From assembly GCF_021134715.1 (NCBI RefSeq), contig NC_060028.1:7911482-7975481 (forward strand): DNA of 64,000 nucleotides, read 5' to 3'. Under the pieces are notes generated by a model. That model did not search any database, was not told where the DNA came from, and was given only the letters and a program-made list of their open reading frames with translations. Source of the stretch: Daphnia pulex (Eukaryota > Arthropoda > Branchiopoda > Diplostraca > Daphniidae). Each line of letters starts with the position of its first letter. Position 1 is the first letter of the stretch. This document shows positions 11,179 to 23,783 of the stretch, piece by piece. The position numbers were made by a program, and so were the translations under genes.

Positions 11179-12305
11179 TCGCCGACATTTGATGATTCAA
11201 GTGATCAGTCATCCGGTCCCGCAGCAGTTCAAGTCGTTTCTCCCGCGTACAATTAAAACTGTCAATCACATTACTGGTCTCGCAGTTTCCGGTCCATCCG
11301 CGTTTCGATTCCAGTTTATGGGTTGGATGTTACAGGAAGAGTTTAGCAGGCGTATTGCTTTGAATTTTGAATGCATTAAATCGGCAATTGACTCTGAATC
11401 GGAATAAAAAGAAGAAACGTTTAGATTGAGTCGGATTATTTGTTTGCCAAGCAAACGGATTAAGGATCACATATCAAGGCATTAAGAAATGAAGTGGGCC
11501 CGACTCTAATGATTAGATCTTTTACTTTCTCTTTATAACGAACAAAAAAAAATTATGGTACTTCATGAACTTATTCTTTTACCTTCTCGGGACAATCAAA
11601 ATTGTCAATCACGCCTCTAGTTTCCCCTCACTCTGCGCGTTAATAATTCGAATTAAGTTAGAATTTCATATCGCAAAAATAACCCGCCGGTTGTTGGTCA
11701 CAATAACATTGAACTTAATATTCTCAACGGACTTTTAGAGAATGCAGCAAAGGCGTGTGCTTGATAAACCCATTAGCTCACCCGACCCTGATGCACCGTG
11801 CCAAGAAATCCCAAACAAAAATAACTTGACATTTGAAAAAAAAGTGGCGCCACTCAATTGTAGGCTATATCTGTCACATGGCTGTAGTGTAGAGACGGTC
11901 AATCAAACCCAAAAATATTTAGCGCATATTTCAAACTCGCACGTTTCTTCAAAAAGGTAGGCAAAAAGCACGAGCTTTGCGGTCCTCTCGTTAAGCGCCA
12001 CCGTAAAAATCCCGTTTTTGATTATTTATGATCTCAAAATTCTATACCATATCAAGTCAATAAGATCATAACGGATATGCGCATTGAGCTTTACAAGCAA
12101 GGATAGTTTAGCCCATTTAAAAATTGGTCAAACAACGAAAGGAAAAAGGGTGAATGGATCATTAGGGTCACGGTGGCTCAGCATTTGCAAGCAGTGGACT
12201 GTTTGCTGGGCAGTTTGATCATTTGCATGGCAATTATGTTGAGAAATCGTGCTATTGCTTGCGAAGGACGAACCACAAAAAAATAAATTGAAAAGCATGT
12301 TTACT
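11179..12305. other. Gene-free intergenic stretch
   Basis: AT-rich, with only short ORFs without family resemblance or splice context. I see no RNA gene or mobile element here. Confidence 0.5.
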
Positions 12306-12420
12306 TACCAGTTACCACTGTCAGTTCCTTCACGACTGTAAGTTTTACGTCATTTAAGTCCAGTAGACACCGCACACTGATTCATGATTGTAGATTAATG
12401 ACCTTACTGCTCAATAGGTG
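12306..12420 (-). pseudogene. Decayed copy of the Mfe2 first exon and promoter
   Basis: The plus strand CTTACCAGTTACCACTGTCA and the bases after it up to AGTAGACACCG (12371) align with the exon 1 region of Mfe2 (1662-1727), including the donor side, and translate on the minus strand to something like LTVV...ELTVVTG. About 20 bases later, GATTAATGACCTTACTGCTC matches 1897-1917 in the Mfe2 upstream flank. The ATG has become GTG and no second exon is found. The alignment was made by eye and is short. Confidence 0.45.
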
Positions 12421-13213
12421 CTGTTTCGGCCAAAATTAGAGAATCAAATTTCTTTCATCTACTTGCTATTTGCTACGCAATTCTCACAAAATCAATAATA
12501 GATAGGTTTACTACTCTAAGTTTGGTATAGCTATAGCTACGTAACTTAGATTTAAAATATTTGTGTTGCAATGATGCAACTCAACTACCAGCTGCCAACA
12601 ATGGACAGGAAACTCCTATAGTTACTTTATTGCCATCACTTCACAGTTCACATGCCCGTAGTACACTGATAAAATATTTTCTTGGGGAACAATATTTTGT
12701 TTAACATTAAAGTATGGTCTAACAGGATCATGTTAGACCATGATTAAAGATTCAGGGATTTAGTCTCGATAGGTTGATGAATTGTAACGTCAATTACTTT
12801 TGAAAAATCTCGGTGATCTATTACTAGGCAATTTAGTGTATCCTACAAAGTAACTGGAATTTTTCACTGCTTCTTTTTTCAAAAGACGCGTGAAAATACA
12901 TTCTTCCTTCTTAGCCATAAAGTAGGCTTACGTGAGAACTCCGGGTAAAACATGCAGTAATGCGTGCAAAAGTGGAAGTAGAAATAACAACTCACCAATA
13001 CCGATAATTCTTTTTTTTTACGTCGAAATATACAGTGACGCTAACTATCTAATTCGAGACTACACAGAAGCTAAAACTTCGCTCCTCAAAGCGATTCGTC
13101 TTAACAGCATTCTACCATTAAATTTAATACGTTGTTGAGTATGCTATGAAATAAAAAAAATGCTTTAAAAAATGAAACAAAAATTTGTTAGATGTTAAAA
13201 CCTAATCGCAAAG
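12421..13213. other. Intergenic stretch before proline dehydrogenase
   Basis: AT-rich; the last few hundred bases are probably the 3' UTR of the minus-strand proline dehydrogenase. No other gene recognised. Confidence 0.45.
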
Positions 13214-15006
13214 TCAAAAACCAAGAAAACGAGCCCTCAGCTCCCGTGCCAATAACGTCCGTTCCCGTCTAGTGCCTTTGAGAACCGCGCGGTTCTCCGT
13301 TGCCCGACGTGATAGGTAAGGCAGCACATCAAATAGCGAACCATACGGCACGGAATTATACACAATGTATCCTTCAGAAGCTGTCAATTACAAGAAAAAC
13401 GATATCGTGAAAATTTAATTAATGTCGTAATGATTAGCTATAACAATATACCTAGTTTCACGGTGATATTGGAGGCCATTCCGTAAATTTGACCAAAAAC
13501 GACAGTGTTGTCTGTGGGTAGAATACCCAACGATCCCATTTTCGACAGCGCTTTTAATACAGATGTTTCATTATGACTAGCAACGATCACATTACAACGT
13601 TGTCCTCCAAGGGCGGCAACTTGTTCCACCATATGCTGCACCACCCTGGATTCATTTTACAAAATAACAGTCATGCTGGCATTTCCTTAATCTCAACTAT
13701 ACTTCAAATATACCTATCGTAAACGGCGGAAGTCGCTTCATAGGATGGGTTTGTCGGGTCAGGATAGTTTCCTTCAGCACTTAAAAGGCGCTCGCGTTCC
13801 AGGTACGCACCTCTTACGATTTTAGCTCCAAATCCAACTCCCATTCGCCGGGCAACATCAAATTCGCCACAGATCTTGTCAAAGGCGTCCTGATCCAGAA
13901 TTCAGTTAGTTTATTTCAACTTTGTATAACTAAAAAAGGGCAATCAGTTTTACCTTCAAATAGCACTGATAGGTATTCCAAACCACAGGTCTTGTTTGAT
14001 TAAAAGCGCCAGCCATGGATAAAGCGGCGATTGAGATGGCTTGGTTCAGATAAGTAAACTCACCGTCAACAAGTAAACGTAGTTGAAGTCCGGATGCAAA
14101 TGCGCCGACGCTTTTTAACCGTTCAAGGCCCATTTCCAATTCAATGTTTTCTTGCTTATTGAGATACGAGACGGGAGTGAATGATCCGCCCAACATATAA
14201 TTTGCCCATGACGATATCGTGCAAAATTGATCTTCCTTATCCCGATTGCGTTCCGCTATTTTCAGCTTTATTTTAGAAAGAAAAAGTAATCGATGCAAGT
14301 TAAAACGGAAAATAAAATTATTATTGGGAACATTTACCAACAAGTCGGCACTGATTAATGCGGTGATTTTCGTTTGGAGACAAGAAAGGGGACCTCCATG
14401 CTGATAAGCTATTTCGGCTAACTTCAGTGTAACTTCCACATTATCATTGTAGCGACTGGAAAATGTAATTACAATAAATAGAGAAAAATAAACCTTTTTA
14501 AAAAAATAAACTAGTTGATTTACTTTTGATCACTTTTTTGTCCGATATCTTCTTCTAGTGAAGGAAGAATCATTAGTTTGATACCAAGCTGTTTTAACTT
14601 GTTTGCCGTTTCTTTCAGCGACTGTGGATCATCTCCAGCAACAAATTGATCGTATAGGGTTGGACGAAGGATCTTTTCTAACAATCCTCGCCCAAAGACT
14701 CGTTTACTGGTTTCAAGTACCTAGAGGTGAAAATTAAAAAAAAATAAACTTTCGAAAGGAACAAAAAATTCAAATTATAAATTTTACCTTTAAGCTGTTT
14801 TGCAATAGAAAATCGAGAGAGCATAACTTGAGAACGATCCAGGCTCTTAGAATTTCAGCGCGGCTCAAATGGGCATAGGCAGTGCGATGGTCAGCGAACG
14901 AAATTTCCTTTTCTTGATTACTCGTCAATGTACTGCTGAACCTGTAAAATACTCCACGATTTCGCACCAATCGAGGAAGACGCAATAGGGAGGACATACA
15001 AACCAT
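13214..15006 (-). CDS. slgA: Proline dehydrogenase, mitochondrial
   Basis: Seven exons: 14788-15006, 14524-14720, 14338-14455, 13954-14265, 13714-13889, 13452-13645 and 13214-13380, 461 codons in continuous phase. The N-terminus is basic and hydrophobic (MVCMSSLLRLPRLVRNRGVF), as expected for mitochondrial import. Family hallmarks are the GAKIVRGAYLERER substrate and FAD region, NVIVASHNE, QIYGMASNIT and the C-terminal PYGSLFDVLPYLSRRATENR. The enzyme oxidises proline to pyrroline-5-carboxylate, passing electrons through FAD to the respiratory chain; the Drosophila gene is sluggish-A. It is shorter than the roughly 600-670 residues of human PRODH or fly slgA, mainly in the N-terminal half, so the related hydroxyproline dehydrogenase cannot be fully excluded. 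In-frame GTG and upstream codons are ignored in favour of the first ATG. It lies 560 bp downstream of the DNA2 stop on the same strand. Confidence 0.92.
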
Positions 15007-15565
15007 TCTGTATCCAAGAATGCTCACAGAAAACTGACACTCTCCCTCTCAATACAGTCTATTAATCCTATCTCCTATAAAAGTCTAATTTCTAATCGCT
15101 GTGAGAGGTGCGAGTGCTATTTGGTAATCAAACAAAAACAAAAACAACATTCAGAATTAAGTAAAAATACCTTCCCTTCTCGTTTCCCATGTCGCAGTTA
15201 AAATACAATGGATGATGAGTCGTGATCGTGCATAAATCGAAATCGCGTTTTAAAACAAAGCAATTTACAATTTCGATTGGATTTATTCTACCAAGGAATT
15301 ACAGGCAAAAGAGGTACGTAGAATCCTGATTGAATGTTTCAAAATGGCAACAACTATGGCAACTTAAAAGAACGAGAAAATTTTTTCAAACCTCACAACT
15401 CCTTAATTTAAAAAAAGTTCCGAAATGCTAAAGGAGAAAGAAGAATTAAGAATTGAAAATTTGTGGTTACATCAATAACATTGGAATTGAAATTGGAATT
15501 TTAAAAAAGGCATTCGTGAATAGAAAAGGAAAGTCTTACGACCTAAGGAGACCATATTGAGGCAT

Positions 15566-18500
15566 TTAAAGATGATCCTTTCCGGGGCAGAGTTGATAGC
15601 GCTGAGATGATTCGAGGGAGGCTAGCAGCTTGGCAAAGGGTGGATACCGCTGAAGAGTGTCACCGTCACCGATGACAATCAATTTGTGCTTTGCTCGTGT
15701 CAGAGCCACCGTCAAACGTCTAATATCATGCAGAATAGTTTGAGCGCCTTCCTTGATCATCGAGTCGGCGTCAGATTCACTCTTGGTGCAGCTGTAAATA
15801 ATGGCTTCTTTATCACGACCTTGGTACTGGTCGACCGTGTTGATTTCCAGCTCAGGCGTCTCGATGGCCATCTTTCTCAAATGTTGCACCTGCGACTGGT
15901 AAGGTGCGATGATGCCGACTTGATCGTACGACAAGCCGCTGCCGTGTAATGCTTGCACAATCAGCATGGCCAAGTTGGCTTCCAGATGGTTGACGGGCGA
16001 CTTGTTACTTTCATCGCTTTCGTTGCCCGAACGATTAGCTTTGATGGCTCCCAGTAAGCTCGTGTCGAGGAAGACAACGGCATGAAGCAACCCCGGTTTA
16101 ATGACCGAGAGAAGCCACGGCCGGTCAGCATATTTTTCTTGAATGGAAGTAAGGGAAGGCAACTGGAGCGTGGCCTGTTCGATTTCTTCACTGCCGCACT
16201 CCAACTCGCCTCCGTACGTCAATTTATTGGCCAAAACATTGACCGGGCCGCACATCCTGTATTGGAGTTTGAGAGTCACGGAGGCACTGGGCGTCACCCG
16301 ACTTAGCCGCACGAAAAGCGATTCATCCATGCCCAACGATCTGTGAAATAAGTGATAGATTTAGATTCAGTCATAAAAACGAAATAAAACAATTCCTTCC
16401 CGAGACTTATTTCATCCGACAACTCTTACTAAATATTAAATGAGTAGCCGGCAAAGAGATTTATTAAAGCTGAAAGGAGACGCGATGTTGCAAAGTTCCG
16501 TGAAGAACATGTGCGGGAGAAAAAAATCATCACGACTTTGGGCGTCTACCATGAGATCAGACGTTATTCCGAGCTTAGGGGTCACGCACTCGACCGCCAA
16601 ATAGAGTCTGCTGTTTTTTTCCCACATTTAGAGCGACAGTAAGACTTTAACACAATCAAACTAATAAGACAATTCGTCGGTAGGAGAATGTTCAAGGGCA
16701 AAAAACCATTATATTCGTGATCCGGAAGCATGGGAAGATACCAGAGTGGAAAATAAGCCAGTTTGAAGAATGGGAAAAACCAACTGGCAAAATTATTGTT
16801 AGAGTCAATGAGCTAAGTAACAGCTGCATGTGCGGATCTCTGCCATGACTCACTCCGGTCGTTCGGTCTTCAAGGGCGCGGTCGAGTTTTAGTCCATAAA
16901 TTTTTAAAAACAAATTCCTTAGTCGTGATGTCAAAGGTAGTGCATGGAGTAGGTAGTGCATGCAATACATTTCGTGATGGAGTAAAAATTAAAAGTAAAT
17001 CCCCAAGTAACGAATACCTTAAACGCTTACAAGGCAACCAGTTCAATAATTTACCAAAAATATATGAATTGTGGTAAATCCTATCTGTAATCCGCAACTG
17101 AATAATCAACAAGCGAAAGAGTACGATCACGACGATTCAAATAACAAAAATCCCCCCTAAAAATAAAAATGGATAGCAAAAGATTAATAATAGCGATTCC
17201 TAAGCCCTAGATCCGGAACCCGACAGTGAGGTAAATTCCCATTAACCGAAAGAATTCAAGGTTACGCCAAGAAAGGCGTGAACAACAAACTGAAGACCCA
17301 GCGATGCGCAAAGAACTGTAGCACAATAGTCTCGTCCCTCAATCGAGTCCGAAGGTAGAGGCGGAGTTTTCAAGATTTGAATTTGTTTTGTGGTGATTTC
17401 CTTTTCTTTTAAAGAGAAAAGGGAGGACAGGGATCGAGTGAGTTCAACCAACGCGCAAGTATAAAAAGGGCGTGAAGCGGATGAAATTACATTCAGTTCC
17501 ACAATACATTTCTTACGCTCAACCAGTCCACTCTCTCCACAAAGATGCAGTTCTTGGTAAATTCTTGATTCACTCTAAGAGTCTCACATTTGACTATGAA
17601 ATTAATAAAATTTCTTAAACAGATTTGCATTGTTTTGGCGATCGCTGCCGCTCAAGCTGTTCCTAGCCCAACGTACGTACAGTACGGACCTGTTCCAGTG
17701 GCCACTCAGGGTAAATACCATGCTCAAGACGAGCTGGGTCAGTATTCTTTTGGCTATCACGAACCTAACCAAGTGCGGAGTGAGACCAAGGACGCATTTG
17801 GCATCGTTCGCGGATCATACACGTAAGCAAATAAATGTTATTCGTAAAGGGGAAAAAAAAAATCTTAATGTTGACGGTACAATGCAGTTACTCTAATCCG
17901 GACGGAAGCGTCGTGACTAACAACTACATCGCAGATGCGAACGGATTCCGCTCTTCCTTGGCCCCTTCTAACGGACCACTTCTGCCTCTTGTGGGAAAAG
18001 CACCCAAAGTCCCGATTAGCTACGCTCCCATCGCCAGTAAGCACAATTCTTGATTCTTTGTCGAGTTTCTCTTGAAACCGTCTATTTTTATCGCAGTTGC
18101 TGCCGCACCAATTCCGGTAGCACCTATTCATGTTGCGCCGTCCACCCCGTTGGTGAAGGGTGAGTAATTTTATATTTAAAAATCACCCCCCCCCCTCAAA
18201 AAGTACATCATGACTGAGCAATTTTTCTTCAATAAAAACAGTTGAGAAACCGACAGTAGTGAAACATGCTGGAGGCCACGTCGCTCCAGGTAAACCGCTT
18301 TTTACATTTTAAATTGTCTTTTTAACAATTAACTTATCCTATTTGAATTATGACACGCAGTTGCACCTGCTCCATTCAGCCCATACAGTTATGCCTACTC
18401 GCCTTATCCTTACCCGTCGTACCACTATGCTCCTTATGCTGCTCCTTACGGCTCCGTGGTAGTACGATCTTGGTAGAACGGACCAAAATCTGCCGTAACC

Positions 18501-21476
18501 AGCATTTCAACCATCACGAACACTTGAATTCCATTAAATTCCCCCTCAAATCATTGCATTCCTACCAGCGTTGACTGAAATCTCGAGTTACCGAGATCGA
18601 GAAATACACGTTTTCCATTGAGGAAATTGATTTTAATGCTTAATTTTAGAGAGTAAATAAAAATAATTACTTGGCTGATCGACTTTGGACGACTGGTGGG
18701 AGTTGAAGAGGATCGCCAACAAGAACAAATCTTTTGGCTGCAGTAAGTGGTCCGATGACAGCCAGCTGTAAGGCTTGAGCTGCTTCGTCGACAATGCACA
18801 AATCGAATCTGCGACGAATTAAAGCTGGATGGCCGACACTTAGGCAAGTTGCAGCTACCACTGGCACGCTGTAATTTTAAACACATAGCAGATTAAAAAT
18901 TTTGATTAAGAAAAAATAACTCAGTCGATTTACCTGTAAACATTTTCTAACTCTTCCACTGTGTGACAAGTTTGGGTTTTGACTTCGGCACTGTAGGGCA
19001 ATATGGAAGGGTGGGTGCGATGCTCGCGGCCGATCCGAACAAACTCCACATCATTAAATTGGCAGAGCTTGAGCAAGACGTTGTCGACGGCCGAGTGAGT
19101 GTAGCTCGTCAGGAGTACGGACTGTTTAAGCAGGACGGCCAGTCGTATCAAAGCCACAATGAGAGAAGTCTTTCCAGTGCCGGGTAGACCGTTGATAAGG
19201 CAATAATCTTCGCAAGTCAGAGCTTTTAGCACAGCTCTTCTCTGGAATCCATTCAAGGGTTTCAAAACGGGCCAGAAAACTTCAAGCAAACTTTTCGGCA
19301 AGCCGGCTTTAAAAACAGGAACTTTTTTATCAATGATTAACTCCCGCAGCCGGACGGCATTTGCATTGTTTGCCATCAGTCGACTGAGGTTCGAATATAA
19401 GAGCGTTTGGCCGCCTTGATACTCAAGTTTATCCAAGTGGAGGACCTAAACAATGCAAAAGAAAATATTAGCTGTTGCCATTTTTCCAGTGTGACACGAT
19501 TCAATAAGCACCTCGAAATTTCGATCCCAATTGTGAACATTCCGGTCGGTAGAGACAGTAATAGAACTGGGACTGATGTCAACTAGACAGCCAGTGGCAA
19601 CGGCCACTTCTTTATCAGTACTGAGCACCACGCTGTCACCTCGTAGCAGTAATGTGTTAATAGGTAGATGACTGCGATTAACCGGAATAAGCTGGATTGT
19701 ATATTGATTGAAATCTGAGGTAGGATTTTGCGACGCAAGGCAATCTTGAACCTTGAGAAGACATCACAAATGTTTATAACGGAAAAGTGAAAAAAAAAAA
19801 TAAGAGAAAGAGGAATACCTTAAGAAAACTGATGCAATTTCCCTGAGCTTCTCTATCAACTGGATCTATGCACCAAATATCGCTGATGGAACGAGAACGA
19901 TGCTGGGATTCTTCAGATTCAAGTCGCAGCATTTTCGACCAATGTAAAAAGTAGTCCTGATATGCAGAACTTAAATGAGCAACCGACTCGAGAGGTAAGG
20001 GCGTCGAAGACATGCTTTCATTGTCGGCATCTTCAGCAATCTTTTCGGGAAATATTTATTTTAGTATTGACAAGACATTTTCTACAACAGAATTAAAGAT
20101 CTTACCTGATAGACGGTGCATTCAACCCGTAATGGACATGAAGCACACATATTCACGCGATCAATTCGTGAAGGAAGTTGACCCTCGGAGATTTCTCCGT
20201 TTTCCGAGATCGAGGTAGGCGATGTTAAGTACTTGACCATTTCGTTTCTCAACTGAACGAGACCCTGTTTCTCGCTATGGCCGGCAGGTACGTGTTGGAT
20301 GGCACCGTCTTTGAGGTAAAGTAATAAACCACCTGGATTTTCATCTGTTGCTTTTTTAACACCGGTCTGCTGGTTCATCATCATTGAATAAAGAGTAACT
20401 TGTCCTTTGTGCTCCGCGGAGAAGGACGAACGCCCAGTCTTTAACTCTAAAGGCATCTTGACTCGTCCAAGCTTTTTATCGTTAACCTATTTAAAATTTT
20501 AAAATAATTTTGTTAAGAATAAACTTTTTTTAAAAATAGAAATAGGTTTACAACCTTCAGAGTAAAATCCACCTTTCCCTTAACGCCAAGCCATGGAGAC
20601 CACATATTCTCTTCTATATCACAGACGGAATCGATTTGACCGTCCCACATAGTCGGGGAATTTCCAAACTTCCCGCTTTTTCCGACAACCTGTTGCCTGT
20701 TGTCTCTTTTGCTTACTTCGCAGGGTCGAGTTGCATTGATGTACTTATCGATGAAATTTTTGATCATAGGAATGTATTCGGAAACACTGTTTTTCAGATG
20801 ACTCTTAGGTATATTCGCCCCATATAGATCGTGAATAGTCGAAGGGTCGCTAAGTAATTTGTCAGCTATTTTATTTAGTGAAGAGGTGTCATAAGTTTTT
20901 TCTATTAATGCCTAATGCAAATAAAGGCATAAATTCAATATTGATGACACAGTATTAATTTAATAATAAAAAATTGCATACTTTTTGTAAAAGGCGATGG
21001 ACTATAGTTCCATTGAGCATAACCTGATTTGTAGGCTCAATTCCACGAAATCTTTCAGAAAGCACTGCTTTGCGTTGACAAAAGAGTGAAGAGACAACTG
21101 AAGTTCCAGACACTAACAGGTCTGGTTTGACAACGATGAGACCACTTTGTCTATCAACAATAGCCAAGTCATAGTTTTCAAAGTTTTCATCAAATGATTC
21201 ATACCAATCTGCATGTATATGGACATCATCACCCACTTTGATAGCAGTGTCTAGCCTGAATGAAAACAGACAAAAATTAGAAATTACTCCCATCAGCTAA
21301 ACCTATCAATTTGATCATTACCAAAAGTCTCTTAGCATGCAAATTTTCTTCGTTTTGTATGTCTCGTCTAATGGGGAAACAACAAGACGCAGTTCATTAC
21401 CATTTTCAGTCTTGTCGCACTCTAAGACTTTGTGTCTACCAAGACCATAAATATCTTTTTTCGTTGGTTTCTTCAT
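15566..21476 (-). CDS. DNA2: DNA2 nuclease/helicase
   Basis: Nine exons: 21322-21476, 20982-21255, 20555-20911, 20106-20486, 19819-20040, 19512-19751, 18934-19445, 18671-18868 and 15566-16340, exactly 1038 codons. The N-terminal half is the RecB-type nuclease: metal-binding GKVDFTL and LELKTG, and an iron-sulphur cluster with one cysteine in LFCQRK (about residue 111) and three in CASCPLRVEC. The C-terminal half is a superfamily 1 helicase: Walker A GLPGTGKTS (about residue 630), DEAAQALQ (motif II), GDPLQLPPV, LQYRMCGPVN, VDQYQGRDKEAI and LTVALTRAKHKLIVIGD. The protein processes Okazaki-fragment flaps and resects double-strand breaks in nucleus and mitochondria (family knowledge). Seven introns are 65-70 bp. 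The last, 16341-18670, is 2,330 bp and carries a cuticle gene on the opposite strand. Confidence 0.95.
16341..17459. other. Proximal part of the large DNA2 intron, no gene seen
   Basis: Sequence between DNA2 exon 9 and the nested cuticle-gene promoter. Only short ORFs without family resemblance. It presumably includes the upstream control region of the cuticle gene. Confidence 0.5.
17460..17498 (+). promoter_or_regulatory. TATA box and initiator of the nested cuticle gene
   Basis: TATAAAAA at 17460-17467 followed about 33 bases later by an arthropod-type initiator TTCAGTT (17492-17498). The start codon is at 17545, giving a short leader. This is the clearest core promoter in the window and suggests strongly regulated expression, as is usual for cuticle genes. 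Confidence 0.75.
17545..18476 (+). CDS. Cuticle protein with Rebers-Riddiford chitin-binding domain, nested in DNA2
   Basis: Six exons: 17545-17556, 17623-17822, 17888-18036, 18097-18159, 18242-18289 and 18361-18476, 196 codons in frame. The first exon codes only MQFL, and the second completes the signal peptide (ICIVLAIAAAQA). This tiny first exon, cutting the signal peptide, is the usual pattern of arthropod cuticle genes. The chitin-binding region covers GQYSFGYHEPNQ to GSVVTNNYIADANGFRSS (about residues 48-98). A Pro/Ala/Val-rich stretch and a Tyr/Pro-rich C-terminus (SYAYSPYPYPSYHYAPYAAP) follow, features of structural cuticle proteins. The secreted product would bind chitin in the exoskeleton. 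The whole gene sits antisense inside the last DNA2 intron. Confidence 0.9.
18656..18661 (+). terminator. Poly(A) signal of the cuticle gene
   Basis: AATAAA 180 bases after the cuticle stop codon and only about 10 bases before DNA2 exon 8 (18671-18868). Normal cleavage 10-30 bases downstream would place the transcript end inside that DNA2 exon, antisense to it. Confidence 0.6.
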
Positions 21477-22208
21477 TATTAATTACAACACGAACGCATA
21501 CAGGACCTAATTTTGTATCTAGTTATGGAATAATAATAATCTATAGTTTTATTTTACACTTTTGACTTGGATCGAGTAAGTTGCAGAAGTAGTCATGCGG
21601 GATTCACGACTGCACGTGAGTTCAATTCGCGCCAAATCACAAATGTTTTGTCAGAAAGCGGCAGACAATTTAGTTACCTACACACCCGCAAAATACTAAG
21701 TGCGCCATCTGAGAAACCTTTAAACCAATAATATTTTGGCGTATCCACTTCCGACCTGCAGGTGGCGTTAAAAATCGTGAAAAAAACAACAAAAATTCAC
21801 CATTCACCATTACTAGATAAACTGATGCAAGTTTTTCAAGACTGAACTAGTGCGTGTCACGTAAAAGACTCAAACTAAATAAAATTAGCTGACGTATAAG
21901 TTTATCTGTGCCAAAGTATTTCGTAACACGATTTAATCTATAAAACTTGTGACTTTGGCCTGTTTTCGGCATTTACACAGTTTACTTGTTTGTATATGTT
22001 TATGATCATCTGACCCTTAACGGAAAAGTTGAAGTACCGAGTTATCTACTGCAAGATTCGCCGAATAGGAATATCAATTGAGGGGAATGAAAAGTTTTGG
22101 TGCATGAGTGTGATTTATATGCAAAAAGAGGTAATTCAATATTTGTTTTTCAAATGGGATGAATTCTTAACTGACCTACAAATTTCTAGGCTGACGCAGT
22201 TTGAAAAC
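21477..22208. promoter_or_regulatory. Divergent promoter region between DNA2 and the RING ligase
   Basis: The two start codons are 732 bases apart on opposite strands with no gene between them. The RING gene probably has a non-coding upstream exon, since an acceptor-like TTTCTAG (about 22183-22189) lies just before its start exon. No TATA box stands out on either side. Confidence 0.5.
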
Positions 22209-23783
22209 ATGGGAAGTAGACCACCACCTCCTAGTCCTCCATTTCAAATCACATTTGGGAGGTAGTATGTTTACTTCCTGATTCCTTAACTTTGCCTTAC
22301 ATGTTTTATGATTTAGTCCTTCCTGGAGATTTCAAATACAACAAGGCAATAATCAGCAAATAGTTCTCTCACAATGGCTGCAAGGTCAGCGATCACAGCA
22401 AGGACGTCAAGGAGAAAGTCTAACAGAACCTCCTGGTCAAGGACAACCAGTCAACAGTATTGAAACTACTGTAGACATATCTGGTTCAGATAATCCAGTT
22501 TCAAACCAATCACCTTCAAATGAACAGACTATTCCTTCCACCCCGCCTACAACTCAGGCCACCCCCAATGTATCAACTAATCCATTCTCAGCAATCAACC
22601 AATTTTTGGAACAGAATCCAGAAATGTATGGTGTTCTGCAGACACTTCTAGCTTACATTCCTTTTTTAATCCTAATTTTATTTAAGGAAATTTACAAACA
22701 TACTTCAGGTAAATAGAACAATTTTTATTATATAACTGTGCTCACATGTATATTAATTAATCTTGTCATTTTTCTTAGATATACTTGTTATTCTGGCTTT
22801 GGTCGTGACTTTTATCCATGCTGATAGAACTGTACAGAGGGAAGTTTCTAAGCAAGGGAAGAGAGAATTGAAACCTTTAGGAATCATAGCTCTAAATATT
22901 GTTGCGTGCGTGTTACTTGTGCACTTTTTGTGCGGCGACAATGAATTATACCACAGGTTTGTCTAAAAAAGAAATGTATGTTTGATTTCATAATAATACC
23001 AATTTATTTGTTTATGTTTATGTTAGTCTTTTGGTTTTCATGCCTAACTCCGCTCCAATAACACTAGCCAATTTATTTTGGGCCGTGACGACAACCGACC
23101 ATATTTTGAAACTAGCTACTGTTCTTTTCAAAGGCATTCTTACCGCCATTCCAATTGCCGTGTTTCCTATCTCTCGACGGGTGAGAAAACTAAATTTTTT
23201 AATGTTTTATTGTTGCTGAACGATTTTCTTTATTGTTTCCAGGGAAAATGCTTCGCTTTCATCGAAAGATCTTCTCACCTCTACCGAGCCCTAGCAGCAG
23301 TACCACCATGGATTCACTACCTTCTTAACAGTCAGTCGAGTGAAAGTTCAAGCATTTTCTTCTATGATACGCTCGTTGGAGTCTGTTTGTGTGGGATATA
23401 TTTAACCTGTAAAGCTTATAGAGCTATCAAGCTCGTCAGAAAATGGAAGCTTTCAGTTTCAAAACTGCTTCAAAGCACGGTAAGATCGAACCATCGTCAT
23501 TTCACTCATTATTGGAATGTAATATTTTTTCTTTTTCTTAATAATTCAGCGCTATGGGGCTCATCCTTCCAATGAACAACTTCAGAACGCAGGCCCTATG
23601 TGTCCCATCTGTCACGATGGATACAGGAAACCAATCTTTCTTTCATGTAAACACATCTTCTGCGAAGACTGCTTGTCCATGTGGTTGGATCGAGAAAGAA
23701 CATGCCCAATGTGTCGTTCAACGGTAGCCGAAGATCCCAAATGGAAAGACGGCAGTACCTCATATCTTGTCCAACTTTTCTGA
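22209..23783 (+). CDS. RNFT1: RING finger and transmembrane protein (RNFT1/2-type E3 ubiquitin ligase)
   Basis: Six coding exons: 22209-22261, 22317-22708, 22779-22956, 23027-23180, 23243-23479 and 23550-23783, 416 codons. The N-terminus is Pro/Gln/Ser-rich and probably cytosolic (MGSRPPPPSPPFQITFG). Several hydrophobic segments follow (LLAYIPFLILILF, ILVILALVVTFIHA, GIIALNIVACVLLVHFL, VGVCLCGIYLTC). The C-terminus is a C3HC4 RING: CPICHDGY, CKHIFCEDC, TCPMC. This is the layout of RNFT1/RNFT2, ER-membrane E3 ligases linked to ER-associated degradation in mammals. I cannot separate RNFT1 from RNFT2; arthropods usually have one gene. The frame is open upstream of the chosen ATG, so an earlier start is possible. 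A poly(A) signal AATAAA lies at about 24089-24094. Confidence 0.9.

Noticed and set aside
15686..15949. Plus-strand ORFs opposite the last DNA2 exon
   Set aside because: Shadows of the conserved helicase exon.
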